DNA of 64,000 nucleotides from an uncultured Cohaesibacter sp. (GCF_963678225.1 NZ_OY782764.1:186001-250000), one strand, 5' to 3'; positions 34,961-44,756 are shown, counted from the first letter of the stretch. Numbers and translations are program-made. Notes: a model not told the origin generated them from the sequence alone.

Positions 34961-35454
34961 CGATTTATTCCTTTTCTTTGTTATCGATGCGACACCTTTT
35001 TTTCTGCGACACTCATGAGATAGAAATCGAAATGCCGTTGTTCAAGACACCGACAAAACTTTCGCCCGTCAACAAAACGTGACTAAAATAATCGATAAAA
35101 ATCATTAGGTTAACCTTGAAAAACCACTTCTGGTTACATAGCTGAAAAAAGGATTACATCCTTGAAAAACACGCTCTATAAAGTACGCAACTATCGCTAT
35201 CTGTTGCCTATGGCTTACCAATTTGGGCGCCCCACCTTCTCTGCTATAAATATGCCCGCAATAAAAGCGGATTGTTTGGTCCCAATAGGCTCCGAAAAGC
35301 CCTGAAGCGCCGATCTGGCCAAGACAAGTACGCCTCCTTTTGACGACCTAATACGAAAAACTGCGAATGAAGGCTGGTGACATTCCCGATATTCGGCAAT
35401 AGTGTCCCTTTAAAGATTCACATAGCAGACATTTTTTTCTAACAGGGCGCCCTA
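34961..35454. other. 494-base intergenic region before the P450 gene
   Basis: No credible ORF is seen here. The region is divergent between the small secreted protein and the P450 gene and must hold both promoters. An 11-bp direct repeat CCTTGAAAAAC occurs at 35114-35124 and 35160-35170. No hairpin terminator or clear promoter hexamer was identified. Confidence 0.4.
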
Positions 35455-36870
35455 GTGTCAAACGAACCAAGCATTGCAAATTATTCTGGCGAAGATTTCC
35501 GCCCTCCCTTTCCCACCCGAGATCCGGGAAGAGTCAAAGTGCTTCGCCTGTTGAAGCAGGCAAGAAAGAATTATCTAGCCATCTGGTCCCTGAAGGATTT
35601 TGACACCCGGCTTATCGATTTCAAAATCCTGAACCGTCAATTGATGGTCTGCAACGCACCGGACGTGGTGAAAGAAGCCTTCCAGACCAACCATGAGGCC
35701 TTGCAGCGCAAAACGCCGCAAATGCGCAACGCCCTCAGCCCTCTCATCGGTGATGGCTTGTTCATCAGTGATGGCGACATCTGGGCTGCACGCCGCAAGA
35801 TGGTCGCGCCCATCATTCACGGCTCAAGAGTGCCCGGCTTTGCACCTATCATGATCGAGACCATCGAAGAGAAGAAAATGGAATGGCTGGCTCTGCCCAA
35901 GGGGGGCGAGATTGACGCTTTGGCAGAGATGGCCCACCTGACAGCAGAAATCATCTGCCGGACCATCTTTGGTCAAGATCTTGGGCGCCAGTTCGCCACG
36001 GAAGTGGTGGAAGCCTTTTCCGATTATCAACGCCAGATCGACCAGATCGACCTTGTATCTCTTTTGGGGCTGCCCGAATGGCTGCCCCGCTTCGTCAAAC
36101 CATCCGTCAGGAAGTCTGTCAAACGCATTCACACCGTACTCGACCAGATCATCGATCAATATGCAGTCTCCAAATCCAAGGGCAGTGTTTCCGTGCTCGG
36201 CGGCCTGCTTGAAGCATGTGATGAAGATGGCGTTCCATTAAGCCGCGAGGCGATCCGCAATGAAGCGGCGGTGATTTTCATGGCCGGGCATGAAACCACC
36301 GCCAATACGCTGGCATGGGCATGGTATCTTCTGTCCCAATCCCCTCAGGTATCCAGCCGATTGACCGAAGAGATTGATCGCGTTCTGGAAGATAGAAGCC
36401 CGACTTTTGCCGATGTCAGAAACCTGCCCTATACAAAGGCCGTGGTGGAAGAAACCCTGCGCTTATACCCGCCAGTGCCCATTCTGGGCCGTGAAGCGAT
36501 AGCGGACACGAGCATTGATGGCCGCCCCGTAGGCAAAGGCACTCTGCTGCTGGTGGTGCCATGGCTCTTGCAGCGCAATTCCAAACTGTGGAGTGACCCG
36601 CACATCTTCCGCCCTGAGCGCCATGTGGAAAGCGATGGAGACAAGCGCTCCAAATATAGCTATGTCCCCTTTAGCATCGGCCCGCGTATTTGCCCCGGGC
36701 TTGCCTTCGGCATGACGGAATCTGTATTGAGCCTTGCGATTTTGGCCCGCGATTTAGAACTGCGCTTGAAAGAGGGCGAAGATGTGCAGCCGATCTGTCG
36801 CTTAACTGTCCGGCCCGGAGCTCATCTACCGATGACGGTTCATCGCCGCCAGAAAAAAGCACAGACTTAG
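35455..36870 (+). CDS. Cytochrome P450
   Basis: The 471-residue protein has all P450 hallmarks: the I-helix oxygen motif MAGHETTANTLAW (about residue 278), the ExxR motif in VVEETLRLYPPVP, and the haem-binding loop FSIGPRICPGLAFGM with the Cys ligand (about residue 412). Motif order and length resemble fatty-acid or terpenoid hydroxylases of the CYP4/CYP102-like superfamily branch, but the substrate is unknown. No membrane anchor is seen, so it is probably cytoplasmic. The start is GTG 35455 with only a weak ribosome binding site. It is cotranscribed with an acyltransferase 13 bases downstream. Confidence 0.9.
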   Translation: MSNEPSIANYSGEDFRPPFPTRDPGRVKVLRLLKQARKNYLAIWSLKDFDTRLIDFKILNRQLMVCNAPDVVKEAFQTNHEALQRKTPQMRNALSPLIGDGLFISDGDIWAARRKMVAPIIHGSRVPGFAPIMIETIEEKKMEWLALPKGGEIDALAEMAHLTAEIICRTIFGQDLGRQFATEVVEAFSDYQRQIDQIDLVSLLGLPEWLPRFVKPSVRKSVKRIHTVLDQIIDQYAVSKSKGSVSVLGGLLEACDEDGVPLSREAIRNEAAVIFMAGHETTANTLAWAWYLLSQSPQVSSRLTEEIDRVLEDRSPTFADVRNLPYTKAVVEETLRLYPPVPILGREAIADTSIDGRPVGKGTLLLVVPWLLQRNSKLWSDPHIFRPERHVESDGDKRSKYSYVPFSIGPRICPGLAFGMTESVLSLAILARDLELRLKEGEDVQPICRLTVRPGAHLPMTVHRRQKKAQT

Positions 36871-36883
36871 GCGATTTGACCAG

Positions 36884-37882
36884 ATGCCCCTGCACGACAT
36901 TCCGTTTGAAGAAACAAAATCCCCCGAACCTGAAGGCCCGCCTCTTTCCTGGGCCTTTTCAGCCGACGGCAAAAAGCGGTCCGACTGGCGCCTTTTCTGG
37001 CTGCTCGAACCGATCATGGGCGGACTAAACTATGTTACCCACCATGCCCTGCGTCTCTTGCCACTCTCAGCCTGTTCCCGCTTCGGAGCCCTGCTGGCTC
37101 CGCTGGCCCAGGCGCGTTTTGCAAAAGCCAAGTTCGCACAACGCCTATTAAAGAATATCAAATTGCTACGCCCCGACCGCACAGGTTCCGAACAGGGAGT
37201 AAACGAACTGCTCTCCAGTTGGTGGACCAATACCGGTCGCGTCTTTGCTGAATTTTCCATGACAACCCGACACTACCCGGATGGAAAAATCGAACTGGTC
37301 GGAGCGGAGCATTTCAATACGGTCCAGGCGCAAGGCAAACGGGTGATTTTCATATCAGTGCATGTAGGGCATTGGGAGGCTCAAATGTCCGCTCTGCGCC
37401 AGTCACTGAACATCGAGATGGCCGGCCCCTTCCAGCCCGAACCGAGCCGCTTCACAAATCGGCTGATTCATAATCTGCGCAAGCGACGCGGGCAATATGT
37501 CTTTCCGCCCGGCAGAAAGTCGGGAATAAGGTTGCACCGGCTCCTCGCGGCCAATGAGGTTTGCGGCTTGTTCTATGTCGATGATGTCAGGGAAAACCAG
37601 ATCCACCTGCCTCTCTTCGGCCGCCCTGCGCCAACCAAAGGCAATGCCGTCGCAGCCATCAAGCTGGCAAAGGCAACGGACGCTGCGCTCATCCCGGTTT
37701 TCATGATCAGAACACAGGGAGCCAACTATCAATTGAAGTTTCTTCCTCCGGTCGAGCAGGCCAATAGCGGCGACAGAGAGGCCGACATAGAAACAACCAT
37801 CATAAGGATCAACGCTATGATCGAGCCCATCATACTGGAGCATCTTGACCAATGGTACATGCTGGCAGAGCTCAGACTCTAA
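36884..37882 (+). CDS. Lysophospholipid/lipid A type acyltransferase
   Basis: The 332-residue protein belongs to the LpxL/HtrB acyltransferase family. The catalytic HX4E motif appears as ISVHVGHWEAQM (about residue 157), with a hydrophobic membrane-associating segment at about 45-65 and VCGLFYVDDVRENQIHLPLF and FGRPAPTKGNAVAAIKLA further on. Members transfer fatty acyl chains to lipid A or to other membrane lipids at the inner face of the membrane. It follows the P450 gene by 13 bases, suggesting that the two act on one lipid. The exact acceptor is unknown. Confidence 0.82.
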   Translation: MPLHDIPFEETKSPEPEGPPLSWAFSADGKKRSDWRLFWLLEPIMGGLNYVTHHALRLLPLSACSRFGALLAPLAQARFAKAKFAQRLLKNIKLLRPDRTGSEQGVNELLSSWWTNTGRVFAEFSMTTRHYPDGKIELVGAEHFNTVQAQGKRVIFISVHVGHWEAQMSALRQSLNIEMAGPFQPEPSRFTNRLIHNLRKRRGQYVFPPGRKSGIRLHRLLAANEVCGLFYVDDVRENQIHLPLFGRPAPTKGNAVAAIKLAKATDAALIPVFMIRTQGANYQLKFLPPVEQANSGDREADIETTIIRINAMIEPIILEHLDQWYMLAELRL

Positions 37883-38348
37883 TAATTGCGGGATTTCATA
37901 AGGCACCCCTCTGGATGCCACTCTCGCCTGCCGCCCAATTGTGCACATATCCAAAGATTTCATCGCCTGATAAAAAAATAGTCAAAAGCGAACAATTTGC
38001 CGAATTTTGCGCCATTCGATGCACCCGCTGCTTTTATCGCCAGAATGAATAAACGCTATTTGAAGGCCTTACCAACGATCTTCCAATTCTATCAGATGCA
38101 AGATGATGCCAAAATAAATGGCACATTTAAGCACCGACAATCATCGTGCCCATTGTTTTCGCATGAGTTCTTGACTTTGTATTTGCGAACATATTGAGTT
38201 CATTCATACTCATTTCCATTAGCAAGAAGAAAGAGCTTTTCCAATCAACCCCAAAAATCAAGATATTTTTCTTTCTGATCAGACACTTAAGAAACATATA
38301 GCCACAGAAGATAAGTAACAACAAACACAATAATAACGCAGATATTTC
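37883..38348. other. 466-base AT-rich intergenic region
   Basis: No credible ORF or terminator is seen after the acyltransferase gene. The promoter of the dipeptidase-peptide transporter operon should lie here; TTGACT near 38173 followed by AT-rich sequence is a possible -35, but no matching -10 at standard spacing is clear. The region is notably more AT-rich than its neighbours. Confidence 0.35.
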
Positions 38349-39419
38349 ATGACAAATACTAGCAGCCCAATCATTTTCGACGGTCACAACGACTTTTTGT
38401 TACGATTTTATCGGAAAAGCTTGACGATCACTGACGCACTTAAAGGTACAGACACTGGCCAAATGGACCTTCCAAGAGCGAAAGCAGGTGGGTTTGGTGG
38501 TGGCTTCTATGCCCTTTATGTTCCCAGCGATCTCGGGACCGCTGCGCGTGCCAGTTACGAAGACAAGATGAATGAGCCCCGATACGACCTCCCGCTGCCT
38601 GAAGAGGTCCATTGGAATGACGCCATCAAGGTGGTCCTGTCAGAGGTTGCCACCTTCAAAAAGCTTGAAAAGGCGGGATTCCTGAAAGGCTGCACATCCA
38701 CCCAAGACATCCTCACAGCCTTTGAAAGCGACACCATCGCTGGCGTCCTTCATATGGAAGGAGCCGAAGCCATTGATGAAGAATTCGAAACTCTGGAAGT
38801 GCTGTATGCCGCCGGTCTGCGATCCATCGGGCCGGTTTGGAGTCGGCCAACCAAGTTTGGCCATGGTGTTCCCTTCCGTTATCCGTCCACGGGCGACACG
38901 GGACCAGGCCTGACCGATCTTGGCAAGAAACTTGTCACGGAGTGCAACCGCCTCGGCGTCATGCTTGACGTGTCGCACCTCAACGAGAAGGGATTTGACG
39001 ATCTGGCGGCTATAACAGATGCCCCGATTGTCGCAACCCACTCCAATGCCTATGCCATCTGCCCTCATGCCCGCAACTTGACTGACCGTCAACTAGCGGT
39101 CATCGCTGAAAGCGACGGCATGGTTGGACTGAACTTCGCCGTGGCCTTCTTGCGTCCGGATGGACAGCAGAATGTGGACACGGACATCGAGCTCATGCTG
39201 CGCCATCTCGATTATTTGATGGAGAAGCTCGGTGAAGACCGCGTCGGGCTCGGGTCCGACTTCGACGGCGCAGATATTCCCCAAAATGTCAAAGATCTTT
39301 CCGGCCTGACCAGATTGCGCGAAGCCATGCGTGAACATGGATATGGCGAAGAGCTGATGGCCAAGCTGTGTCATGGCAACTGGATGCGCCTGCTCCAGAA
39401 AACCTGGAAAGAACAATAG
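38349..39419 (+). CDS. Membrane-dipeptidase family (M19) peptidase
   Basis: The 356-residue protein matches M19 zinc dipeptidases. The metal-binding HxD is in IFDGHNDFLLRF near residue 13, the bridging Glu in VLHMEGAEAI, and His residues in MLDVSHLNEKGF and IVATHSNAYAICPHARNLTD; GLGSDFDGAD is the conserved C-terminal block. It hydrolyses dipeptides, often including those with a D-residue. No signal peptide is seen, so it acts in the cytoplasm. It heads a peptide ABC transporter operon, suggesting that imported dipeptides are its substrate. Confidence 0.88.
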   Translation: MTNTSSPIIFDGHNDFLLRFYRKSLTITDALKGTDTGQMDLPRAKAGGFGGGFYALYVPSDLGTAARASYEDKMNEPRYDLPLPEEVHWNDAIKVVLSEVATFKKLEKAGFLKGCTSTQDILTAFESDTIAGVLHMEGAEAIDEEFETLEVLYAAGLRSIGPVWSRPTKFGHGVPFRYPSTGDTGPGLTDLGKKLVTECNRLGVMLDVSHLNEKGFDDLAAITDAPIVATHSNAYAICPHARNLTDRQLAVIAESDGMVGLNFAVAFLRPDGQQNVDTDIELMLRHLDYLMEKLGEDRVGLGSDFDGADIPQNVKDLSGLTRLREAMREHGYGEELMAKLCHGNWMRLLQKTWKEQ

Positions 39420-39537
39420 AAACATTAAAGAAGTCAATCACCTGAAGAAGGTCTCAACCAAGAGGCATAAGCCCGCGAGACCGGCTAATTTGCATACCAG
39501 AACCATAAACAAGGGATCAATCCAGAGGAACAGAGCT

Positions 39538-41136
39538 ATGAAACATTTCAAGATTTCTCTTTTGGCTGCAGCAGCAGTCGTCACGGTCACAGCGATGCCG
39601 TCGCTCGCCGAAACGCCTAAGAGCATGCTTGTTGTCGCAGAACGCATCGACGATATCATTTCACTTGACCCAGCACAGTCTTTCGAATTCACCGGCAACG
39701 AAATCGACAGAAACCTCTATTCTTTCCTGATCAACACCGATCCATTGGATCTGGATGCAGGCTACGGTCCGGATCTCGCCTCCAGCTGGGAAGTGTCCGA
39801 AGATGGCAAGACCATCACCTTCAAGATCGCAGAAGGCCGCACATTTGCATCCGGCAACCCGATTACCGCTCAGGATGCAGCCTTTTCCCTGCAACGCGTA
39901 ATTCTTCTTAACAAGACACCTAGCTTTATTCTCAGCCAGTTCGGCTTCACCCCTGAGAATGTAAAAGAAAAGATTGTCGCAACCGACGACTATACCCTGT
40001 CCATTACCACCGACAAGCCATACGCCGTTTCCTTCGTGCTCAACTGCCTGACGGCAAACGTCGCCGCCATCGTTGACAGCAAGCTGACCATGGAAAATGA
40101 AGTTGATGGCGATATGGGCAATGCATGGCTGCGCAACCACAGCGCCGGGTCCGGAGCCTACACGCTGAAAAGCCTGAAACCGAACGAAAGCGTCATTCTG
40201 GTTGCCAACCCGAACTGGTGGGGCGAAGCACCTGCCATGAAACAGATCTTCATCCGTCAGGTTGCAGAAAGTGCTTCCCAGCGCCTGCTGCTGGAAAAGG
40301 GCGATGTTGACGTTGCGCGCAACCTCTCCACGGAAGATGTGGCCGCCGTCAGCGAAAATGACGACATCAAGATTCACGCAGAACTGCGTGGCCGTATCAT
40401 GTACTGGTCTGCAAACCAGAAAAACGAGATCCTGACCAACCCGAAGGTTCTGGAAGCTCTGAAATATCTCACTGACTATCAGGGCATGGCAGACAGCTTC
40501 CTCAAGGGTCAGTATTCGGTGCATCAGTCCTTCCTGCCGCTGACCTATCTTGGCGCTCTGGAAGACAACCCCTATTCCCTCGACGTTGAAAAAGGCAAGG
40601 CGCTGCTTGCGGAGGCCGGGTATCCCGATGGCTTTGAGATCAACGCCATTGTGCGCGAAGCACAAGAGCGTATCGACATCGCCCAGTCGCTTCAGAACAC
40701 CTGGGGCCAAGCAGGCGTCAAGCTGAACATCACCGTCGGCACCGGCGCCCAGACACTGGACAAATACCGTGCCCGCGAACATGACATCTATGTTGGCGCA
40801 TGGGGTCCGGATTATCCAGATCCGAACACCAACGCAGGCACCTTCGCCCTTAACCCGGGCAATGCCGATGATGCGGGCAACACCGGTTATCTCGCATGGC
40901 GTAACGCTTGGGATATCCCGGAATATTCCGAACGAACCCTTGCTGCAGTCGTTGAAAACGACGTTGAAAAGCGTAAGCAGATGTATATCGATCTGCAAAA
41001 GGACTTCCAGAAGGATAGCCCATTCGGCATCATGTTCCAGCAGACCGAACAGGCCGCTTTGCGTTCCAACGTGGACAACTTCTCAATCGGCGGGGCAATC
41101 ACGACCACGTCTTACTGGCAAGTCACCAAAGACTAA
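39538..41136 (+). CDS. Peptide ABC transporter, periplasmic substrate-binding protein
   Basis: The 532-residue product has a signal peptide (KHFKISLLAAAAVVTVTAMP, cut near SLAET) and the SBP family 5 fold. Typical blocks are DIISLDPAQSFEFTGNEI, LASSWEVSEDGKTITFKI, the family hallmark of GSGAYTLKSLKPNE and YVGAWGPDYPDPN. It binds di- or oligopeptides in the periplasm for the permease genes that follow. AGGA lies eight bases before ATG 39538; the frame opens upstream inside the dipeptidase gene. It is 118 bases after the dipeptidase. Confidence 0.93.
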   Translation: MKHFKISLLAAAAVVTVTAMPSLAETPKSMLVVAERIDDIISLDPAQSFEFTGNEIDRNLYSFLINTDPLDLDAGYGPDLASSWEVSEDGKTITFKIAEGRTFASGNPITAQDAAFSLQRVILLNKTPSFILSQFGFTPENVKEKIVATDDYTLSITTDKPYAVSFVLNCLTANVAAIVDSKLTMENEVDGDMGNAWLRNHSAGSGAYTLKSLKPNESVILVANPNWWGEAPAMKQIFIRQVAESASQRLLLEKGDVDVARNLSTEDVAAVSENDDIKIHAELRGRIMYWSANQKNEILTNPKVLEALKYLTDYQGMADSFLKGQYSVHQSFLPLTYLGALEDNPYSLDVEKGKALLAEAGYPDGFEINAIVREAQERIDIAQSLQNTWGQAGVKLNITVGTGAQTLDKYRAREHDIYVGAWGPDYPDPNTNAGTFALNPGNADDAGNTGYLAWRNAWDIPEYSERTLAAVVENDVEKRKQMYIDLQKDFQKDSPFGIMFQQTEQAALRSNVDNFSIGGAITTTSYWQVTKD

Positions 41137-41157
41137 GTTCGAGTTGGAACAATTATC

Positions 41158-42210
41158 ATGAAAAATCTGGATGGACAGCGTAAGTGGCTGTCCATTCCGT
41201 CCATCGTGCGCAAGCCGATCTCGACCCTGTCGACGATCGTCGTTACAATGGTCGGATTGCTGTTTATCACCTTCATCATCGGGCGCGTCATGCCGGTGGA
41301 TCCGGTATTGGCTATTGTCGGGGAGCGGGCCTCTCAGGAACAATATGATGCGACCTACATCGCGCTTGGACTGGATAGGCCGCTGCTGGTGCAGTTTTTC
41401 TACTATCTCGTCGATGTGTTCCACGGCAATCTTGGCGTTTCCATTCGCACGGGCCTGCCTGTGTTCGAAGACATCAAACGCTTCTTTCCAGCAACCATGG
41501 AGCTGGCAACCATTGGGACCATTATCGGCATCATTGTCGGCATTCCTCTGGGGGTCTTGGCCGCAGTCAAGCGCGGCACATGGATCGATCAGATCGCCCG
41601 CTTCATCGCACTGATCGGCTATTCCATTCCCGTATTCTGGATCGGGCTCGTTGGCCTTCTCATCTTCTATGGCATTCTGGGCTGGGTCGGCGGCCCGGGC
41701 CGTCTCGACATCTTCTATGAAGACCTCGTCCCGCAGGTAACAGGAATGATCCTGATCGACAGCCTGCTGGCCGGCGATCTTGATGTATTCTCAAACGCCT
41801 TCTCCCATATCGTTCTACCTGCGAGCATTCTGGGTTATTATTCGTTGGCCTATATCAGCCGCATGACGCGCTCCTTCATGCTTGAGCAGCTGAATTCGGA
41901 ATATATTACAGCCGCTCGCGTCAAGGGCCTCTCGGAAGCCCGCGTCATCTGGAAACACGCCTTCCGCAACATCGGTGTTCAGCTGATCACCGTGGTCGCC
42001 CTTTCCTATGCCGGACTGCTCGAAGGGTCAGTGCTGACAGAAATCATTTTCTCGTGGCCGGGCATTGGCAGCTACATAACAACCTCGTTGCTTTCTGCCG
42101 ATATGGCTGCCGTTCTTGGCGGCACCGTGGTTGTCGGGCTGGTCTTTGTCTGCCTGAACGTCCTGTCCGATATTCTTTATCGTTTACTTGACCCTCGCGC
42201 CAAACAGTAG
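41158..42210 (+). CDS. Peptide ABC transporter permease (DppB-like)
   Basis: The 350-residue inner-membrane protein has about six transmembrane segments and the binding-protein-dependent permease loop (AARVKGLSEARVIWKHAFRN). The N-terminal helix ends in ITFIIGRVMPVDPVLAIVGE, as in DppB/OppB. It pairs with the DppC-like permease to form the channel. It follows the binding protein by 21 bases. An unusual long periplasmic insertion around GGPGRLDIFYEDLVPQVTG is in keeping with DppB-type proteins. Confidence 0.92.
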   Translation: MKNLDGQRKWLSIPSIVRKPISTLSTIVVTMVGLLFITFIIGRVMPVDPVLAIVGERASQEQYDATYIALGLDRPLLVQFFYYLVDVFHGNLGVSIRTGLPVFEDIKRFFPATMELATIGTIIGIIVGIPLGVLAAVKRGTWIDQIARFIALIGYSIPVFWIGLVGLLIFYGILGWVGGPGRLDIFYEDLVPQVTGMILIDSLLAGDLDVFSNAFSHIVLPASILGYYSLAYISRMTRSFMLEQLNSEYITAARVKGLSEARVIWKHAFRNIGVQLITVVALSYAGLLEGSVLTEIIFSWPGIGSYITTSLLSADMAAVLGGTVVVGLVFVCLNVLSDILYRLLDPRAKQ

Positions 42211-42220
42211 AGACCATGTG

Positions 42221-43150
42221 ATGAGCTTAGTAAAAGAAACAGAAAAGCAAAGCTTGCGTTCCTGGTTGCTGGCCGAGGTGCCAACGTCACGCAACCATGC
42301 GCGCATGGCAGCCTGGTATCAGAATTGGCTGGCCCTCAAACGCAACACTCTCGCAATGGCGGGACTGGGCATTCTTGTTGCCGTCGTCTTCATCGCGGTC
42401 TTCGCCCCTCTGCTCGCACCACACGATCCGTTCAGTCAGGATCTGGCCAATCGCCTTCAGCCACTCAGCTTTGAGGGGCACCCACTGGGAACGGATTCGC
42501 TGGGGCGCGACATTCTTAGCCGCCTGCTCTATGGCTCCCGTATCACGCTCTATATCGTGACGCTGGTGGCCATCATCGCCCCCATCATGGGCCTCATCGT
42601 CGGAACCATCTCCGGTTATGCCGGCGGCTGGGTGGATGTTGTGCTCATGCGGATCACCGACATCTTCCTTGCCTTTCCAAAGCTCGTGCTTGCTTTGGCC
42701 TTCGTGGCCGCATTGGGCGCAGGCATTGAAAATGCGGTTCTGGCCATCTCGCTGACAGCCTGGCCGCCTTATGCCCGCATCGCCCGGGCAGAGACGCTGA
42801 CAATCCGCAAGTCCGATTTCATTCAGGCGGTCAAACTGCAGGGCGCCGGTCCCATCCGGATCATCACCAAACATATCTGGCCGCTTTGCATCTCCTCACT
42901 GGTTATCCGTGTCACGCTCGATATGGCGGGCGTCATTCTCACTGCTGCCGGGCTTGGCTTCCTTGGCCTCGGCGCTCAGCCTCCGTCACCCGAATGGGGC
43001 GCCATGATCTCTGAAGGGCGCAAGTTCATTCTGGACCACTGGTGGGTCGCCACAATGCCCGGCCTTGCCATCTTCATGGTAAGTCTTGCCTTCAACCTGT
43101 TGGGTGATGGCTTGCGCGATGTTCTGGACCCCAAGGAGAATGGCCGATGA
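42221..43150 (+). CDS. Peptide ABC transporter permease (DppC-like)
   Basis: The 309-residue protein has about six membrane segments, the DppC/OppC N-terminal region (LAPHDPFSQDLANRLQPLSF, HPLGTDSLGRDILSRLLYG) and the coupling loop ARAETLTIRKSDFIQAVKLQ. It forms the membrane channel with the DppB-like partner. ATG 42221 is chosen; the frame opens at 42188 inside the preceding gene. Its end overlaps the next gene by four bases, showing translational coupling. Confidence 0.92.
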   Translation: MSLVKETEKQSLRSWLLAEVPTSRNHARMAAWYQNWLALKRNTLAMAGLGILVAVVFIAVFAPLLAPHDPFSQDLANRLQPLSFEGHPLGTDSLGRDILSRLLYGSRITLYIVTLVAIIAPIMGLIVGTISGYAGGWVDVVLMRITDIFLAFPKLVLALAFVAALGAGIENAVLAISLTAWPPYARIARAETLTIRKSDFIQAVKLQGAGPIRIITKHIWPLCISSLVIRVTLDMAGVILTAAGLGFLGLGAQPPSPEWGAMISEGRKFILDHWWVATMPGLAIFMVSLAFNLLGDGLRDVLDPKENGR

Positions 43151-44004
43151 GCAATCTGGTTGATGTAGAAAATCTCTGGGTCCGGTTCCCCACCCGCACG
43201 GGCCTGTTTGATGCGGTGCGCGGCGTCAGCTTTTCCTTGGGAAAGGAACGGCTCGGCATCGTTGGAGAGAGCGGGTCTGGCAAATCCATGACCGGACGGG
43301 CTCTTCTGCGCCTCATCCGAAAACCCGGTATCGTGGAAGCAGACCGTATGCAAATCCTCGGGCATGACGTGATGTCTTTGCCTGAAAAAGAGATGCGCAA
43401 ATTGCGTGGCCGGGATATTTCCATGGTCATGCAGGACCCGAAATATTCGCTCAATCCAGTCATGCGCGTTGGCGAGCAGATCGTCGAAACTCTCTCGATT
43501 CACGAGAAGGTCGACAAAAAGCTTGCGCGCCATAAGGCGCTGGAAATGCTCGAGGCCGTGGTCATCCGTGATCCGGAAAGGGTCTATGACGCCTACCCAC
43601 ACGAGCTTTCCGGCGGCATGGGACAAAGGGTCATGATCGCCATGATGCTGATCGCTAATCCGAAAATCCTGATCGCCGACGAGCCAACCTCTGCCCTTGA
43701 CGTATCCGTTCAGATTCAGGTGCTTGAAATCATGGACAAACTCGTGCGCGAGCGTGGCATGGGGCTGATCTTCATCAGCCACGATTTGCGTCTGGTTTCC
43801 AATTTCTGCGACCGGATTCTGATCATGTATGGCGGGCGCATTGTCGAGATCTGCGAATCCGGCAAACTGGATCAAGCCACCCACCCCTATACCCGAGGCC
43901 TCTTAAATTCCATGCCGCAGCTTGATCATAAGAATGAAAGACTGGAAGTGCTGAACCGTGACCCGGCCTGGCGTGACCAAGAAAGTGTAAGTGGGCTGCT
44001 ATGA
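43147..44004 (+). CDS. Peptide ABC transporter ATP-binding protein (DppD-like)
   Basis: The 285-residue ATPase has Walker A GESGSGKSMTGRALL, the signature LSGGMGQRVMIAMML and Walker [17 protein letters not shown], with the HPYTRGLLNSMPQL start of the oligopeptide C-terminal region. It is shorter than typical DppD (about 325), because the iron-sulfur-type C-terminal extension is trimmed. Together with the next ATPase it drives import. The start and end overlap both neighbours by four bases. Confidence 0.92.
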   Translation: MSNLVDVENLWVRFPTRTGLFDAVRGVSFSLGKERLGIVGESGSGKSMTGRALLRLIRKPGIVEADRMQILGHDVMSLPEKEMRKLRGRDISMVMQDPKYSLNPVMRVGEQIVETLSIHEKVDKKLARHKALEMLEAVVIRDPERVYDAYPHELSGGMGQRVMIAMMLIANPKILIADEPTSALDVSVQIQVLEIMDKLVRERGMGLIFISHDLRLVSNFCDRILIMYGGRIVEICESGKLDQATHPYTRGLLNSMPQLDHKNERLEVLNRDPAWRDQESVSGLL

Positions 44005-44756
44005 AAAAAGCGCTGGAAATTCTCAATCTCAATGTCTGGTTCGGTGAAGAACCCAATCGTGTCGACGCCGTCAAATCCGTCTCCTTTGCCATCAAGCAGG
44101 GGGACAGCTTCGGCTTGGTGGGAGAAAGCGGATCAGGCAAGTCAACTGTGCTGCGCGCGATCACCGGTTTGGTGCCAAACTGGAGCGGTGACATTCTCGT
44201 CGACCAGAAACAGCTCGGCGCCAAACGGGATAGAGCCTTCTACAAGACGGTGCAGATGGTCTTTCAGGACCCCTATGCCTCTCTCCACCCACGCCACACG
44301 GTTGATCGGGTTTTAAGCGAAACCCTGCAGCTTCATGGCTTTGGCGATATTGATACCAAAATTCCGAAGCTGCTGGATGACGTCGGGCTCAGCGCCGCCT
44401 TTCGCTTCCGTTACCCCCATCAGCTCTCGGGTGGCCAGCGCCAGAGGGTGGCCATTGCCCGCGCACTGGCGCCAGAGCCGGAAATTCTTTTGCTGGACGA
44501 ACCGACCTCGGCGCTAGATGTCTCGGTTCAGGCTGAAATTCTCAATCTGCTGTGTGATCTGCGCGCCGAGCATAATCTCACCTACGTCATGGTCTCCCAT
44601 GATCTGGCCGTGGTGGGACATATGTGTGACGAGGTCGCCGTGATGCAGCATGGCGCCGTGGTTGAAATGATGACCGTCGACAAAATGCGCCAACAGCAAG
44701 CCGACCACCCCTATTCAAAGCATTTGCTGGAAAGCAGCGCCCGCTACAGAGCTTAG
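44001..44756 (+). CDS. Peptide ABC transporter ATP-binding protein (DppF-like)
   Basis: The 251-residue ATPase has Walker A GESGSGKSTVLRAI, the Q-loop VQMVFQDPYASLHPRHTV typical of DppF/OppF, the signature [15 protein letters not shown] and Walker [16 protein letters not shown]. It is the second ATPase of the heteromeric transporter; it lacks the longer C-terminal domain of E. coli DppF. It overlaps the DppD-like gene by four bases and ends the operon. Confidence 0.92.
   Translation: MKKALEILNLNVWFGEEPNRVDAVKSVSFAIKQGDSFGLVGESGSGKSTVLRAITGLVPNWSGDILVDQKQLGAKRDRAFYKTVQMVFQDPYASLHPRHTVDRVLSETLQLHGFGDIDTKIPKLLDDVGLSAAFRFRYPHQLSGGQRQRVAIARALAPEPEILLLDEPTSALDVSVQAEILNLLCDLRAEHNLTYVMVSHDLAVVGHMCDEVAVMQHGAVVEMMTVDKMRQQQADHPYSKHLLESSARYRA

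Noticed and set aside
39661-40998. 445-codon open frame on the minus strand
   Set aside because: Lies fully opposite the peptide-binding protein gene, which has a signal peptide, family motifs and operon context; the minus frame has Cys/Val-rich shadow composition.
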